A stretch of DNA of 64,000 nt, from positions 3,344,001-3,408,000 of the forward strand of contig NZ_CP014206.1 in the NCBI RefSeq assembly GCF_001563225.1, given 5' to 3'. The notes beneath the pieces were generated by a model, which saw only the letters and a list, made by a program, of their open reading frames with translations, ran no database searches and had not been told where the DNA came from. Every line of letters begins with the position of its first letter. Position 1 is the first letter of the stretch. The translations under genes were made by a program, and so were the position numbers. Positions 7,922-17,580 of the stretch are shown here, one piece after another. The stretch comes from Pseudodesulfovibrio indicus (lineage in GTDB: Bacteria; Desulfobacterota; Desulfovibrionia; Desulfovibrionales; Desulfovibrionaceae).

Positions 7922-9115
7922 CTATGCCCTGCGCAGGGTGTGCAGGGTGATCTCCGGCACGGTCCCGATGCGCATGGGCGGTCCCCAGTAGCCGGTACCC
8001 ATGTTCACGTAGAGCTGGGTTCCCCGGTGGACGTAGGGGCCGCGCACGAAGGTCTGGAACAGGTGGATGACCAGGTTGTACGGGAAATACTGGCCACCGT
8101 GGGTGTGGCCGGAGAGCTGGACGTCGAACCCGGCCTCGGCCGCCTCGTACACCGAGTCCGGCTCGTGGGCCAGGAGCACGGACACGTCGTGGTCCGGCGC
8201 GCCCTCCATGGCCTTTCGCGGCGAGGACGCCTGGCCGGGAACGGTGTGGCCCATGCGCAGGTCCGTGACCCCGCCGAGCAGGATGCGCCCCCCGCCGGTG
8301 TCGATGACCGCGTGCTCGTTGTTGAGCGGGCGCATGCCCAGCCGCCGGGCCTCCTCCAGCCACTCGAAGACCCCGGAATAGTACTCGTGGTTGCCGGTGC
8401 AGAACCAGACGCCGTGCGGGGCCGAGAGATCGCCCAGGGGGAGGATGTCCGTCTTGAGGCCGTCCACGGACCCGTCCACCAGGTCGCCGGTGTGCACGAT
8501 CAGGTCGGGCGAGAGCGCATTGACCGCGTCCGTCACCCGGCGCGCCCACTCGGCCCGGATGGTCGGCCCGATGTGGGTGTCGGAGATCTGGGCGATGGTG
8601 AATCCGTCCAGCCCGTCGGGCAGGCCGGGAAGCGGGATTTCATTGGACAGGACCGTGGGCGTGCGCCGGGCGTTGAACACCCCGAACCCGGCCATGGGTA
8701 CGGCCGCGGCCAGAAACACGCCGTTGGACAGGTTGACCAGGAACCGCCGCCGGTTGCGGTCCGGCCCGGCGAACAGCGGTCGGCTCAGGCGGTGCGAGAA
8801 GGGCCGCTTCAGCAGGGCCCCGACCTTGCCCAGCAGGCTCGGCACGTCGCGGGCGAGCATGAAGACCACCAGGATGGAGATGAACCCCAGAAAGGTGAAC
8901 CCGACCCAGTCTATGGTGTCGCAGGCGGTCAGTTCGTACTTGTTGGTCCGGTGGAGCACCCAGGTCAGCCGGTGGCCGAACAGGAGCAGCGCGAGCAGAA
9001 ACCAGAGCAGCAGCTTGCGTTTTCGCCCCAAGGGCAAAGGCTCGATGAGCCGCCACCCCAGGTACAGGACCAGCAGGCTGGAGACCGCCATGACGATGAT
9101 GAACCAGTATCCCAT
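7922..9115 (-). CDS. Membrane-anchored metallophosphoesterase (YkuE-like)
   Basis: 397 residues. Three N-terminal membrane segments (residues ~4-24, 34-50, 70-90) precede a calcineurin-like phosphoesterase domain with all five metal motifs visible: ISDTHIG, HTGDLVDG, CTGNHEYYSG, LLAHEPDS and SGHTHGGQ. An arginine-rich stretch followed by a hydrophobic segment (near residue 125) precedes the catalytic domain and resembles a twin-arginine-like or membrane hairpin segment, so the catalytic part may face the periplasm. Similar proteins hydrolyse UDP-diacylglucosamine-like or other phosphoesters; the substrate here is not known. Confidence 0.9.
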   Translation of the reverse strand: MGYWFIIVMAVSSLLVLYLGWRLIEPLPLGRKRKLLLWFLLALLLFGHRLTWVLHRTNKYELTACDTIDWVGFTFLGFISILVVFMLARDVPSLLGKVGALLKRPFSHRLSRPLFAGPDRNRRRFLVNLSNGVFLAAAVPMAGFGVFNARRTPTVLSNEIPLPGLPDGLDGFTIAQISDTHIGPTIRAEWARRVTDAVNALSPDLIVHTGDLVDGSVDGLKTDILPLGDLSAPHGVWFCTGNHEYYSGVFEWLEEARRLGMRPLNNEHAVIDTGGGRILLGGVTDLRMGHTVPGQASSPRKAMEGAPDHDVSVLLAHEPDSVYEAAEAGFDVQLSGHTHGGQYFPYNLVIHLFQTFVRGPYVHRGTQLYVNMGTGYWGPPMRIGTVPEITLHTLRRA

Positions 9116-9259
9116 TCTTCCCCCTGAAAGGATATTCGGGAAGCATGGGATACAACGTCGGCGTTGTCAAACCGGTGCAAGGGGATGCACCACTGGCGGC
9201 GGTTCTCAAGCCCGCCCGTATCTGATAGACAATCTCGAAGCACACGCCAAGGAGCAACC

Positions 9260-10474
9260 ATGGACCTCACCCTTCCCGTCACCCTGATCCCCTCCAACCA
9301 GGTCCTCGACCTGGCGGCCAAGACCGGCGTCCTGCTGCTGGCCGGACTGCTCGCCTACGTCCTGACCCGGACGCTGCTGGTCCGCGCGGCCCATGCCTTC
9401 GCCCGGCACACCAGGGGCGGGTTCGACGACATGCTCATGGAGGCAGGGGTGTTCTCGCGGGCGGCCCTGCTCGCCCCGGCCCCCGTCCTCTTCTGGGGGC
9501 TGGAGATCTTCGCCGGGCTCAAGGGGGTTCTGGACAACGCCATCTACGCCTACATCGCCGTGAGCGTGGTCATGATCCTGACCAAGGTCCTGGACGCCCT
9601 GTCGCAGCTCTACCAAACCTTCGACGTGTCCAACCGCCGCCCCATCAAGGGGTACGTCCAGCTGGTCAAGCTGTTCATCTACATCCTCGGCGCCATCTCG
9701 GTGGTGGCCGTCCTCCTGGGCCAGTCGCCCTGGGGCCTCATCTCCGGCATCGGGGCCATGACCGCGGTTCTCATGCTGGTCTTCCGCGACACCATCCTGT
9801 CCCTGGTGGCCAGCATCCAGATATCCGCCAACGACCTGCTGCACACCGGGGACTGGATCGAGATGCCCGCCATGGGCGCGGACGGCAGCGTGGTGGACAT
9901 CGCCCTGAACACGGTCAAGATCCAGAACTGGGACATGACCATCACGGCCATACCCACCTACAAGTTCATGGACACCCCGTTCAAGAACTGGGAGAGCATG
10001 GCCCAATCCGGCGGCCGCCGCGTGAAGCGCGCGATCATGATCGACCAGTCGTCCATCCGGTTCGCGGACGATGCCCTCAAGGAACGGCTCAAGAAGGTCC
10101 AGCACCTGGCCCCGTACATCGAGCAGCGCCAGAAGGAGATCGACGAGGCCAACGCCCGGTCGGACGCGGACCCGGCCTCCCCGCTCAACGGCCGCCGCAT
10201 GACCAACATCGGCCTGTTCCGGCGCTACGCCCTGGAATACCTGCGCTCCCACCCCAAGATCAGGCAGGACATGACCCTGCTCGTGCGCCAGCTCCAGCCC
10301 CAGGCCGATGACGGGCTGCCGCTCGAGATATACTGCTTTACCAACGAGACCGCCTGGGCCCTGCACGAGGACATCAAATCCGACATCATGGACCACCTCC
10401 TGGCCGCGCTGCCGGAATTCCACCTCCGCGCCTACCAGCGCAACGCCCTGGTGGACGCCCGGGACCGGGATTAG
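9260..10474 (+). CDS. Mechanosensitive ion channel, YbdG-like
   Basis: 404 residues from the ATG at 9260, with AAGGAG at 9249-9254. Five N-terminal membrane segments lead into the MscS pore helix and beta domain: GLISGIGAMTAVLMLVFRDT, then LLHTGDWIEM near residue 195. The following KIQNWDMTITAIPTY, FKNWESM and SGGRRVKRAI are characteristic of the YbdG/MscM branch of MscS channels rather than MscS itself. It acts in the inner membrane during osmotic downshock. Confidence 0.92.
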   Translation: MDLTLPVTLIPSNQVLDLAAKTGVLLLAGLLAYVLTRTLLVRAAHAFARHTRGGFDDMLMEAGVFSRAALLAPAPVLFWGLEIFAGLKGVLDNAIYAYIAVSVVMILTKVLDALSQLYQTFDVSNRRPIKGYVQLVKLFIYILGAISVVAVLLGQSPWGLISGIGAMTAVLMLVFRDTILSLVASIQISANDLLHTGDWIEMPAMGADGSVVDIALNTVKIQNWDMTITAIPTYKFMDTPFKNWESMAQSGGRRVKRAIMIDQSSIRFADDALKERLKKVQHLAPYIEQRQKEIDEANARSDADPASPLNGRRMTNIGLFRRYALEYLRSHPKIRQDMTLLVRQLQPQADDGLPLEIYCFTNETAWALHEDIKSDIMDHLLAALPEFHLRAYQRNALVDARDRD

Positions 10475-11084
10475 AAGCACCGCCCCGAAACACCCTCCGC
10501 AAAGGCGCGCACGTTACCCGAAACGGACAATAACCCTGTTGACAGGCGGCGTCCCTTGCGGGCCGGGGGTTTGGGCCCGGACGGGAAAAAGTCCCGGCTA
10601 GATTGTTCATTTCGTTGTGGAATACCCCAGGTTTTTTGTTCCCTTGTGACAGCCCTTGTGGTAAGTACGTTTCATCACGTCGCGGCCACTCCGGCCCGAC
10701 CCGACTCTCCCCCCTTCTGTCGAAAACCAATCCCGCCGAAATCGAAAAAACTTTTTTCTAAACTTACTCTAGAAAAAAGTTAAATATATTCGTACTTAAA
10801 CAAATGCGCAACTGTGGAAAACTTTTGTAATAATGAGATAATCGCAGATAAATGCAGATAATCGTCGAAACAGGCTCGATTACTCAAAAAAATTTAATAA
10901 CCCCCCTGTACAAAACCCCACCCCTGGGATAGTCTCGAAATCACGCGCTCACGCCTTTTTCATCCTGAAAAACCGGCCCGCGCCTGCCCCGGGATATGTG
11001 ACAGCAACCAGCGTCCCAGGACATACCGAATAATTGTAGTCATGTGCGACGGCTTCATTGCCGCCCGAACGTCGAGGAGAACGG
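10475..11084. promoter_or_regulatory. Long regulatory region upstream of nrdGD
   Basis: A 610-bp gene-free stretch. Its centre (10741-10910) is AT-rich in an otherwise GC-rich window. It contains a 12-bp perfect inverted repeat (AACTTTTTTCTA / TAGAAAAAAGTT, 10749-10781, 9-nt loop), a DnaA-box-like TGTGGAAAA at 10813-10821, and three tandem 10-mers of the type SAGATAAWSG at 10835-10864. No NrdR box of the known type and no cobalamin riboswitch core was found. It most likely holds the promoter and operators for the anaerobic ribonucleotide reductase operon. Confidence 0.6.
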
Positions 11085-11768
11085 ATGAAGGATATCGCAG
11101 GGGTCTGGGACTACGTCCGGGGCTTTGAAAATTTGAGCCTGTGCGACTGGCCCGGCAGGACCTCTTGCATCATCTTTCTGGGCGGGTGCAACCTGCACTG
11201 CCCCACCTGTCACAACCACCAGCTTGCCTGGGACATGCACTCCCTGCCGGTCATCGACCCGCAGCGGATCAAGTCCTACCTCCGGGACCGGGCGGGCTGG
11301 CTGGACGGCGTGACCATCACCGGCGGCGAGCCCACCACCGTGCCCGGCGTCGGCGAACTCCTCTACGAGATCAGGAAATCCGGACTGCCCATCAAGATGG
11401 ACACCAACGGCATGCGCCCCGAAGTGGTGCGGGACCTCCTCCAGTACAACCTGGTGGACACCTTTGCCGTGGACGTCAAGGGCCCCTACGCCAAGTACCC
11501 CGCCCTGACCGGCAACGGGGTGTCCGAGATCGCGGCCAGGGCGAACCTGACCCGCATCTTCGAGCTGGCGCTGGCCAGGCCCGAGGCGTTCTACTTCCGC
11601 ATCACGAGGGTCCCCGGCCTGACCGAGGCGGACCTCGCCGCCGCACAGGACTATCTTCCCCTGGAATACGAATTGACCGTTCAGAATTATGTGCCCCCAA
11701 GGAGGACGCCGGAGCATGCCAAGCCAAATCATGAAGAGAGACGGCCGGCTGGAAACGTGGTCAACTGA
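11085..11768 (+). CDS. nrdG: Anaerobic ribonucleoside-triphosphate reductase activating protein
   Basis: 227 residues from the ATG at 11085, behind GAGGAGA. Radical SAM enzyme with the cluster motif GCNLHCPTCHN (CX3CX2C, residues ~34-44) and the GGEP SAM-binding motif (TITGGEPTT near residue 80). It installs the glycyl radical on NrdD using SAM and electrons from flavodoxin or ferredoxin. It overlaps the start of nrdD by 53 bp, indicating translational coupling. The N-terminal phrase FENLSLCDWPG matches the NrdG2-type activases. Confidence 0.95.
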   Translation: MKDIAGVWDYVRGFENLSLCDWPGRTSCIIFLGGCNLHCPTCHNHQLAWDMHSLPVIDPQRIKSYLRDRAGWLDGVTITGGEPTTVPGVGELLYEIRKSGLPIKMDTNGMRPEVVRDLLQYNLVDTFAVDVKGPYAKYPALTGNGVSEIAARANLTRIFELALARPEAFYFRITRVPGLTEADLAAAQDYLPLEYELTVQNYVPPRRTPEHAKPNHEERRPAGNVVN

Positions 11769-13776
11769 CCGCATCGCCCAGGCCATTTTCAAGGCGCTCA
11801 GCGCCAGTGGAATCAAAGACCCCATTCTCTCGAAACGCCTCGCCCGCAAGGTCGAGAAGAAGCTCGACGGCATGGACATCCCCGAGCAGGAGCACGTCCA
11901 GAACATGGTCGAGCAGGTGCTCATGGAAGGGCGTCAGTACGACATCGCCAAGAAGTACATCCTGTACCGCGAGAAGCGCCGTCAGCTCCGCTCCCAGAAA
12001 GCCGCGTACCTCGACATCAAGGACGTCATCGACACCTATCTCGACCAGGCCGACTGGCGCGTGAACGAGAACGCCAACATGACCCACTCCTTCCAGGGTC
12101 TCATGCTGCACCTCTCCGGCACGGTCCAGGCCCGCTACGCCCTTGAGAAGTACCCGGAGGAGATCCGCCTGGCCCACGAGCACGGCTATTTCCATATCCA
12201 CGACCTGTCCTTCGGACTGGCCGGATACTGCGCGGGCTGGTCCCTGCGCGACCTGCTCCTCGAAGGGTTCAACCTCAAGGACCGCGCCTCCGCCGGTCCG
12301 GCCAAGCACTTCGACACCGCGCTCGGCCAGATGAACAATTTCCTGGGCACGCTCCAGAACGAATGGGCCGGAGCGCAGGCGTTCAACAACGTGGACACCT
12401 ACCTCGCCCCGTTCGTGCGCTTCGACGCCCTGAGCTACGAGCAGGTCCGCCAGTGCATGCAGAAATTCGTGTTCAACCTGAACACCACCTCGCGCTGGGG
12501 CGGCCAGTCGCCGTTCACCAACCTCTCCTTCGACCTGGTGGCGCCCAAGCACATCTCGTCCGAGCCCATCATCATCGGCGGCAAGTACGACGATGAGCTG
12601 ACCTACGGGGACTTCCAGGAAGAGATGGACATGATCAACCGGGCGTACATCGAGGTCATGCTCGAGGGCGACTACAACGATCGCATCTTCTCCTTCCCCA
12701 TCCCGACCTACAACGTCACCGAGGACTTCCCCTGGGAATCCGAGATCGGCGAGCAGCTCATGAAGCTGACCGCCAAGTACGGCGTGCCCTACTTCCAGAA
12801 CTTCATCAGCTCGGACCTCAACCCCGAGGACGTGCGCTCCATGTGCTGCCGCCTCCAGATGGACCTGCGCGAGCTGCGCAACAAGACCGGCGGCCTGTTC
12901 GGCGCTGGCGACCTGACCGGCTCCATCGGCGTGGTCACCCTGAACCTGCCCAAGCTCGCCTACCTGGCCCAATCCGAGGACGACTTCCTCGACCTGGTCG
13001 AGGAATACGCCGAGCTGGCCAAGGACTCCCTGGAATACAAGCGCAAGGTCATCAACGCCAACCTCGACGCGGGCATGTTCCCCTACTCCCGCCGGTACCT
13101 GAAGAACGGCTATAAAGGCCACTTCTCCACCATCGGCCTGCTGGGCGGGCACGAGGCGTGCCTGAACCTCATCGGCAAGGGCATCCAGACCGAGGGCGGC
13201 GTGCGCCTCATGCGCCGCACCCTGAACCACCTGCGCCGCCTGACCTCCCGCTTCCAGGAGGAGACCGGCTCCCTGTACAACCTCGAAGCCACGCCCGCCG
13301 AGGGCACCAGCTACCGCTTGGCCAAGATCGACAAGGCGCTCTACGCCGACATCAAGACCCAGGGCAACGGCACCCCGTACTACACCAACTCCACCGCCCT
13401 GCCCGTGGGCATCTCCGAGGACGTGCTCTACGCCCTGGAACACCAGAACCAGCTCCAGCCCCTGTACACCGGCGGAACCGTGTTCCACACCTTCCTGGGC
13501 GAGGCGGTCACGGACCCGAAGTCACTCAAGAGCTTCATCCTCAAGGCGTTCACCAAGACCAAGATCCCGTACATCTCGATCACGCCGACCTTCTCCATCT
13601 GCAAGGAGCACGGCTACATCCTTGGCGAACACTTCGAATGCCCCACCTGCGGCGAGGAAGCCGAGGTCTACACCCGGATCGTGGGCTACTACCGCCCCGT
13701 CTCCCGCTGGAACAAGGGCAAACAGGCCGAATACACCGACCGATTGGTGTTCAGCGACTGCCTGTGCGATCAATAG
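11716..13776 (+). CDS. nrdD: Anaerobic ribonucleoside-triphosphate reductase
   Basis: 686 residues from the ATG at 11716 (AAGGAGG at 11699-11705). An ATP-cone domain (residues ~5-95, MKRDGRLETWSTDRIA) controls activity and specificity. The central ten-stranded barrel carries the catalytic cysteine region (SMCCRLQMD). The C terminus has two zinc-site cysteine groups (SICKEHGY and ECPTCGE) and the glycyl-radical loop RIVGYYRPVSRWNKGK. It reduces ribonucleoside triphosphates only without oxygen, consistent with a strict anaerobe. Confidence 0.97.
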   Translation: MPSQIMKRDGRLETWSTDRIAQAIFKALSASGIKDPILSKRLARKVEKKLDGMDIPEQEHVQNMVEQVLMEGRQYDIAKKYILYREKRRQLRSQKAAYLDIKDVIDTYLDQADWRVNENANMTHSFQGLMLHLSGTVQARYALEKYPEEIRLAHEHGYFHIHDLSFGLAGYCAGWSLRDLLLEGFNLKDRASAGPAKHFDTALGQMNNFLGTLQNEWAGAQAFNNVDTYLAPFVRFDALSYEQVRQCMQKFVFNLNTTSRWGGQSPFTNLSFDLVAPKHISSEPIIIGGKYDDELTYGDFQEEMDMINRAYIEVMLEGDYNDRIFSFPIPTYNVTEDFPWESEIGEQLMKLTAKYGVPYFQNFISSDLNPEDVRSMCCRLQMDLRELRNKTGGLFGAGDLTGSIGVVTLNLPKLAYLAQSEDDFLDLVEEYAELAKDSLEYKRKVINANLDAGMFPYSRRYLKNGYKGHFSTIGLLGGHEACLNLIGKGIQTEGGVRLMRRTLNHLRRLTSRFQEETGSLYNLEATPAEGTSYRLAKIDKALYADIKTQGNGTPYYTNSTALPVGISEDVLYALEHQNQLQPLYTGGTVFHTFLGEAVTDPKSLKSFILKAFTKTKIPYISITPTFSICKEHGYILGEHFECPTCGEEAEVYTRIVGYYRPVSRWNKGKQAEYTDRLVFSDCLCDQ

Positions 13777-13820
13777 TTCTGAAGGCCCCCTTGAGGAATG
13801 GGGCCCGAGGATAGTGGAAT

Positions 13821-13858
13821 GTAATGCCCGCTGCGAAAGCAGCGGGCATTACGCATTT
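13821..13858 (+). terminator. Intrinsic terminator after nrdD
   Basis: A 14-bp perfect stem GTAATGCCCGCTGC closed by a GAAA tetraloop (13821-13852), followed by GCATTTT. Confidence 0.85.
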
Positions 13859-13986
13859 TGGGGAAGAAGAAGCCTCCTCTTCCCCGGCCCCCATCCCCTC
13901 CTTTTCCCGAACTCTTTTATCGCCGCGAGGCGCCGTCCTTCATTCGTCCCGTCAAACCGCACGCACTAACGCTCACCCCATACCCT

Positions 13987-14078
13987 CGCGCAGCGACCCA
14001 AAGGGTTTTGGAGGATGGGGGGGCCAGGGGGGAAGGGCCCTTTTGCAAAAGGGCCCTTCTCCCCTGGCCGCCGGAGGC
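13987..14078 (+). repeat. Desulfovibrio-type hairpin repeat, copy A
   Basis: Begins CGCGCAGCGACCC and ends GGCCGCCGGAGGC, the two anchors shared with the copies near 30.4 and 30.6 kb. Between them lies a 28-bp perfect palindrome (14032-14059) nested in CCAGGGG / CCCCTGG arms. It fills most of the gap between nrdD and the gene at 14132; nothing else was seen in that gap. Confidence 0.75.
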
Positions 14079-14131
14079 TTCTTCTCCCTCGCCCCTTGCC
14101 CGCGCACGGCGGAAGTGGTAGATGACCGGCC

Positions 14132-14731
14132 ATGTCGTATCTCAAGGAATTCAAGAGTGCTGTGGCGCGGACCGCGAAGCTGGACCTGGGGGATTTCACG
14201 GTCAACGAGTCGCCCATGCCCCTGGACCAGGCAGTGTTGAACGCGGTGGAGGAGACCGGCCATATCCCGTTCAAGCAGCGGGCGGTGCAGTCCCTGTCCG
14301 TGAACTTCGGCATGTTCCACATGCTGGCCAAGAAATTTCACATCCCCGGGGGCATCATGACCCTGGGCAACGTGTCCGTGAACGGCGAGATGCGGTTCCC
14401 GGTCACTCCGGCGCATTTCCGGAAGATGATCGAGACCGGGTCCGGCGAGGACGCGCTGGGGTCCTATCATCTGTGGACCACCCTGCCGGGCGGGGTCATC
14501 CTGGACCACGTCCTGCCGTCGGCCCTGGCGGGCGACGGGCTGCTGGACGTGAACGAGGCCGTTCCCGCCGAGCGGTACCTGTATGGCCCGGCGGACGAGC
14601 TGGGCCACGGGATCGCCTACCATCCCATGATCGTGGGGCTGGAATTCTTCATCGCCTCGGAGACCATCGACCGCGAGGCCATGGAATACCTCATGGGCGA
14701 GAAATTCCCCAAGCAGTACGGCAAGTCGTAA
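14132..14731 (+). CDS. Conserved hypothetical protein, 199 aa
   Basis: Soluble, no signal peptide, begins MSYLKEFKSAVARTAKLDLG. I recognise no catalytic motif. A glycine-rich central stretch (FHIPGGIMTLGNVSVNGE) and several histidines are notable. The third codon base is GC-rich like the neighbours. It stands alone between a hairpin repeat and a convergent gene at 14735, leaving only 3 bp between the two stops. Confidence 0.75.
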   Translation: MSYLKEFKSAVARTAKLDLGDFTVNESPMPLDQAVLNAVEETGHIPFKQRAVQSLSVNFGMFHMLAKKFHIPGGIMTLGNVSVNGEMRFPVTPAHFRKMIETGSGEDALGSYHLWTTLPGGVILDHVLPSALAGDGLLDVNEAVPAERYLYGPADELGHGIAYHPMIVGLEFFIASETIDREAMEYLMGEKFPKQYGKS

Positions 14732-14734
14732 CGA

Positions 14735-15154
14735 TCAGTTCATCAAATCCCTGAGCCAGACCTGAAACGCGGGCTCCACCTCGTTCGGGACGCGGGCCAT
14801 GTCGGGCCGTCCCCGGACCAGCAGCACGGTGATCACCGCGCCGGGCCGGCATCGGCTCCACTCGCTGTCGGGCATCCGGGCCTCGGCGCGCCGGGCGTAG
14901 CCGTCCGGGTCCACGTACTTGTACTCGATGACCAGGCTGGCGTCGGGATGGTCGGGATTCTCGTCCGTGCGCACCTTGAGCACCAGGCCGGAGGTGATCT
15001 CCTCGCCGAACAGCCGCGACCGCTCGGCGCGAAGGATTTCGTAGGGCAGCGACGCCAGTCCCCAGACGATGAGCGCCACAGCACCGATACCCAGGAGGTA
15101 TCGCAGCATCCGCTGGGCCGGGGTGCGGCGGGGTGGATCGGACAAGTAGACCAT
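14735..15154 (-). CDS. DUF3592-like membrane protein
   Basis: 139 residues from the ATG at 15154; the longer frame up to 15232 starts with an arginine-rich stretch unlikely to be coded. One membrane segment (residues ~16-38, MLRYLLGIGAVALIVWGLAS) is followed by a small beta-rich domain with VIEYKYVDPDGY and PGAVITVLLVRGRPDMAR. That layout (TM, then Y-x-Y and a final value-of-constant loop) resembles DUF3592 proteins. Function unknown. Confidence 0.7.
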   Translation of the reverse strand: MVYLSDPPRRTPAQRMLRYLLGIGAVALIVWGLASLPYEILRAERSRLFGEEITSGLVLKVRTDENPDHPDASLVIEYKYVDPDGYARRAEARMPDSEWSRCRPGAVITVLLVRGRPDMARVPNEVEPAFQVWLRDLMN

Positions 15155-15300
15155 ATTGCACACGATACCCCGGCGTCCCCGACCGCGCAAGGGGCGAATG
15201 ATCGACCGCCGACACGGTCTTCCGCTTGCCATCGATCAGAGCCGGGAGTAAGAATGAAGAGACAAAGGCGCGTTGTGCCGAATTTGAGGGAATATCGAAG

Positions 15301-15681
15301 ATGCCGAATAATATCAGCCAAGTGGAAGAAAGCATACTGCGCATGACCGCCGTGGTCCGCGCCAAGCAGGCTGCCCTGACAGCCAAGAGCTTCGGCGAGG
15401 AGCCCAACCCCAAGCTGCGGCCCCGGGGCTGGTGGGTGCTGGCCTGCGGCGACGAACTCGACGGAGACTCCTTCGACCAGCGGGAGAAAGCCCGGGAGCG
15501 GCTGTTGCAGGCCACCCGGCTGGCCGGGCTGGTCCTGCCCGAGAACATCTGGGTCTGGGACGAACGCGGCACGGCCCAGCTGGTCGTGAGCACGGTCCCC
15601 TCCATCCAGCGGGCCAACATCCTGGCCCAGAAGCTGCGCGAAAAGGGGCTGACCATCCGCATCAAGCGCGAGGAATTTTAG
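15301..15681 (+). CDS. Conserved hypothetical protein, 126 aa
   Basis: ATG at 15301, weak RBS. Soluble, with the conserved-looking core RPRGWWVLACGDELDGDSFD and a basic C terminus (KLREKGLTIRIKREEF). I recognise no domain. It is divergent from the DUF3592-like gene and ends at a bidirectional terminator shared with gmhA. Confidence 0.75.
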   Translation: MPNNISQVEESILRMTAVVRAKQAALTAKSFGEEPNPKLRPRGWWVLACGDELDGDSFDQREKARERLLQATRLAGLVLPENIWVWDERGTAQLVVSTVPSIQRANILAQKLREKGLTIRIKREEF

Positions 15682-15703
15682 TCCGCAAACGGATTCATGA
15701 ACG

Positions 15704-15737
15704 AAAAAGCCCCCGCGACCGCTCGCGGGGGCTTTTT
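15704..15737. terminator. Bidirectional intrinsic terminator
   Basis: AAAAAGCCCCCGCGA / TCGCGGGGGCTTTTT, 15 bp with a 4-nt loop. It serves the upstream hypothetical gene and the convergent gmhA. Confidence 0.92.
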
Positions 15738-15757
15738 CGTTGGCCGGACAGGAGAGG

Positions 15758-16381
15758 CTAGCCTTTGGAAACCGGCAGGTACGGGGTCAGTTCCGACACG
15801 GCCTCGAACAGGAAGTGATCCACCAGGTGGCAGAACATGTGCCCGGCGGCGATGTGGATTTCCTGGATGATCGCGGTGTCGCCGGACGGCACGGTAACCA
15901 GGAAGTCGGACACTCCGGCCATCTCGGCTCCGCTCTGTCCGGTCATGCCCACGGTGACGATGTTGTTGCGCTTGGCCTCGCGCATGGCGCGGATGACGTT
16001 GGTGCTGGTCCCGGAGGTGGAAAATCCCACCAGCATGTCGCCGGGTCGGCCCAGGGCCAGGAGCTGCTTGGAAAAGACCTCGTCGAAACTGTAGTCGTTG
16101 CCGATGGCGGTCAGGGCCGAGGTATCGGTGGTCAGGGCCAGCCCGGGCAGGGGCGGCCGCTCCATCCTGAACCGGTTGGTGAACTCGGCGGCCAGGTGCT
16201 GGCTGTCGGCCGCGGAACCGCCGTTGCCGCAGAACATGACCTTGCCGCCCCCGGCCAGGCACACGGCCATGGCCCGGCCGATCTCGACCACCAGTTCCGC
16301 CTTGGTATCGAAGAACGCCTTGCGGGCCGCGAGTCCGGCAGAGGCGTGATCCATCACTTTTCTCAGAGCGTTTTCGGACAT
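15758..16381 (-). CDS. gmhA: Phosphoheptose isomerase (D-sedoheptulose 7-phosphate isomerase)
   Basis: 207 residues, single SIS domain. It converts sedoheptulose 7-phosphate to glycero-manno-heptose 7-phosphate, the first step of ADP-heptose synthesis for the LPS inner core. Visible signatures are [20 protein letters not shown] (phosphosugar and metal site), [11 protein letters not shown] and the C-terminal [15 protein letters not shown] with zinc-binding histidine and glutamine neighbours. ATG at 16381. It agrees with lpxB in showing a heptose-containing LPS. Confidence 0.96.
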   Translation of the reverse strand: MSENALRKVMDHASAGLAARKAFFDTKAELVVEIGRAMAVCLAGGGKVMFCGNGGSAADSQHLAAEFTNRFRMERPPLPGLALTTDTSALTAIGNDYSFDEVFSKQLLALGRPGDMLVGFSTSGTSTNVIRAMREAKRNNIVTVGMTGQSGAEMAGVSDFLVTVPSGDTAIIQEIHIAAGHMFCHLVDHFLFEAVSELTPYLPVSKG

Positions 16382-16596
16382 GTATTCCCCATTGTTGCGA
16401 GTTGGCGACGACGCGTCGTCCAGAGCTGCATATAATGCCGAATCACCGGCTTGCCAAGTACTACCGGGATGCTGCGGGGGAAAAGGCTTTTATTCGATCG
16501 TCTTTTGCGTTACAGCCACAACTCTGCGCAACGCGCGAACGGGCCGGGGAGAGCCGGGCCGAACATCATTCAGAACGCACCAAGGCTGACAAGACC

Positions 16597-17478
16597 ATGA
16601 CCGAATCCAAGGAAAGCACCGTCAGGCTGCTGATCACCTGCCCGGACCAGCCGGGCATCGTGGCCGCCGTCTCCGGATACCTGCACCGCAAGAACGCCAA
16701 CATCATCCACTCCGACCAGCACTCCACCGACCCCGAAGGCGGCCGGTTCTTCATGCGCAACGAGTTCTTCCTGCCCGGCCTGGACATGGACGGCCTGGAT
16801 GACCTGCGCCGCGAGTTCGCCGAAGAGGTCACCAACGGCTTCGTCATGGACTGGTCCCTGAACCCGGTCTGGATTCCCAAGAAGATGGCGATCCTCTGTT
16901 CCAAGGTGGACCACGCCCTCATGGAGCTGCTCTGGCGCTCCAAACGCGGCGACCTGGAGACCGAGGTGTCCATGGTCATCTCCAACCACCCCACCCTGCG
17001 CCGAGAGGTGGAGAATTTCGACGTGCCCTTCCACCATGTGCCGGTCGGCCCGACCCTGCGCGACAAGGTCACTGCCGAGGACGCCATGATCGAGCTCATG
17101 GAGGGCAACGCGGACCTCATCGTCCTGGCGCGCTACATGCAGATTCTGACCTCGGACTTCGTCAAGCGGTACGAGCGCAGGATCATCAACATCCACCACT
17201 CCTTCCTGCCCGCTTTCGTGGGTGCGGACCCTTACCGCCGCGCGCACGAGCGCGGGGTCAAGCTCATCGGGGCCACGGCCCACTACGTCACCGAAAAGCT
17301 GGACGAAGGGCCGATCATCGAGCAGGACGTCATCCGCGTCACCCACAGCCACACCGTGGACGACCTCAAGCGGCTGGGCGGCGACATCGAGCGCCACGTC
17401 CTGGCCAGGGCCGTGAAATGGCACCTTGAGGACCGCGTCATCGTGGACGGCAACAAGACCATCGTCTTCCGCCGCTGA
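16597..17478 (+). CDS. purU: Formyltetrahydrofolate deformylase
   Basis: 293 residues from the ATG at 16597; a longer open frame upstream (from 16402) lacks family similarity. An N-terminal ACT domain ([20 protein letters not shown]) is followed by a formyltransferase fold with [10 protein letters not shown] and [17 protein letters not shown], which contain the catalytic Asn, His and Asp of PurU. It releases formate from 10-formyl-THF, balancing one-carbon pools. The 215-bp gap to the divergent gmhA contains a 14-bp palindrome GACGACGCGTCGTC at 16407-16420. Confidence 0.95.
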   Translation: MTESKESTVRLLITCPDQPGIVAAVSGYLHRKNANIIHSDQHSTDPEGGRFFMRNEFFLPGLDMDGLDDLRREFAEEVTNGFVMDWSLNPVWIPKKMAILCSKVDHALMELLWRSKRGDLETEVSMVISNHPTLRREVENFDVPFHHVPVGPTLRDKVTAEDAMIELMEGNADLIVLARYMQILTSDFVKRYERRIINIHHSFLPAFVGADPYRRAHERGVKLIGATAHYVTEKLDEGPIIEQDVIRVTHSHTVDDLKRLGGDIERHVLARAVKWHLEDRVIVDGNKTIVFRR

Positions 17479-17580
17479 TCCTTCAGATACCCGCATCCCC
17501 GGCCAACCGCGACTCCGCAATGGGGGTCGCCTCAATCCTCTGCAAGTCTTATGGACGCGGACAGCGGGGAAAGGCGCCCA

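Noticed and set aside
6519..8549. 676-codon open frame on the - strand
   Set aside because: Mostly antisense to the permease and an out-of-frame reading of the phosphoesterase; no domain.
10475..11084. Cobalamin riboswitch or NrdR boxes ahead of the nucleotide reductase
   Set aside because: No conserved B12-box core and no paired NrdR-type 16-mers could be found by eye.
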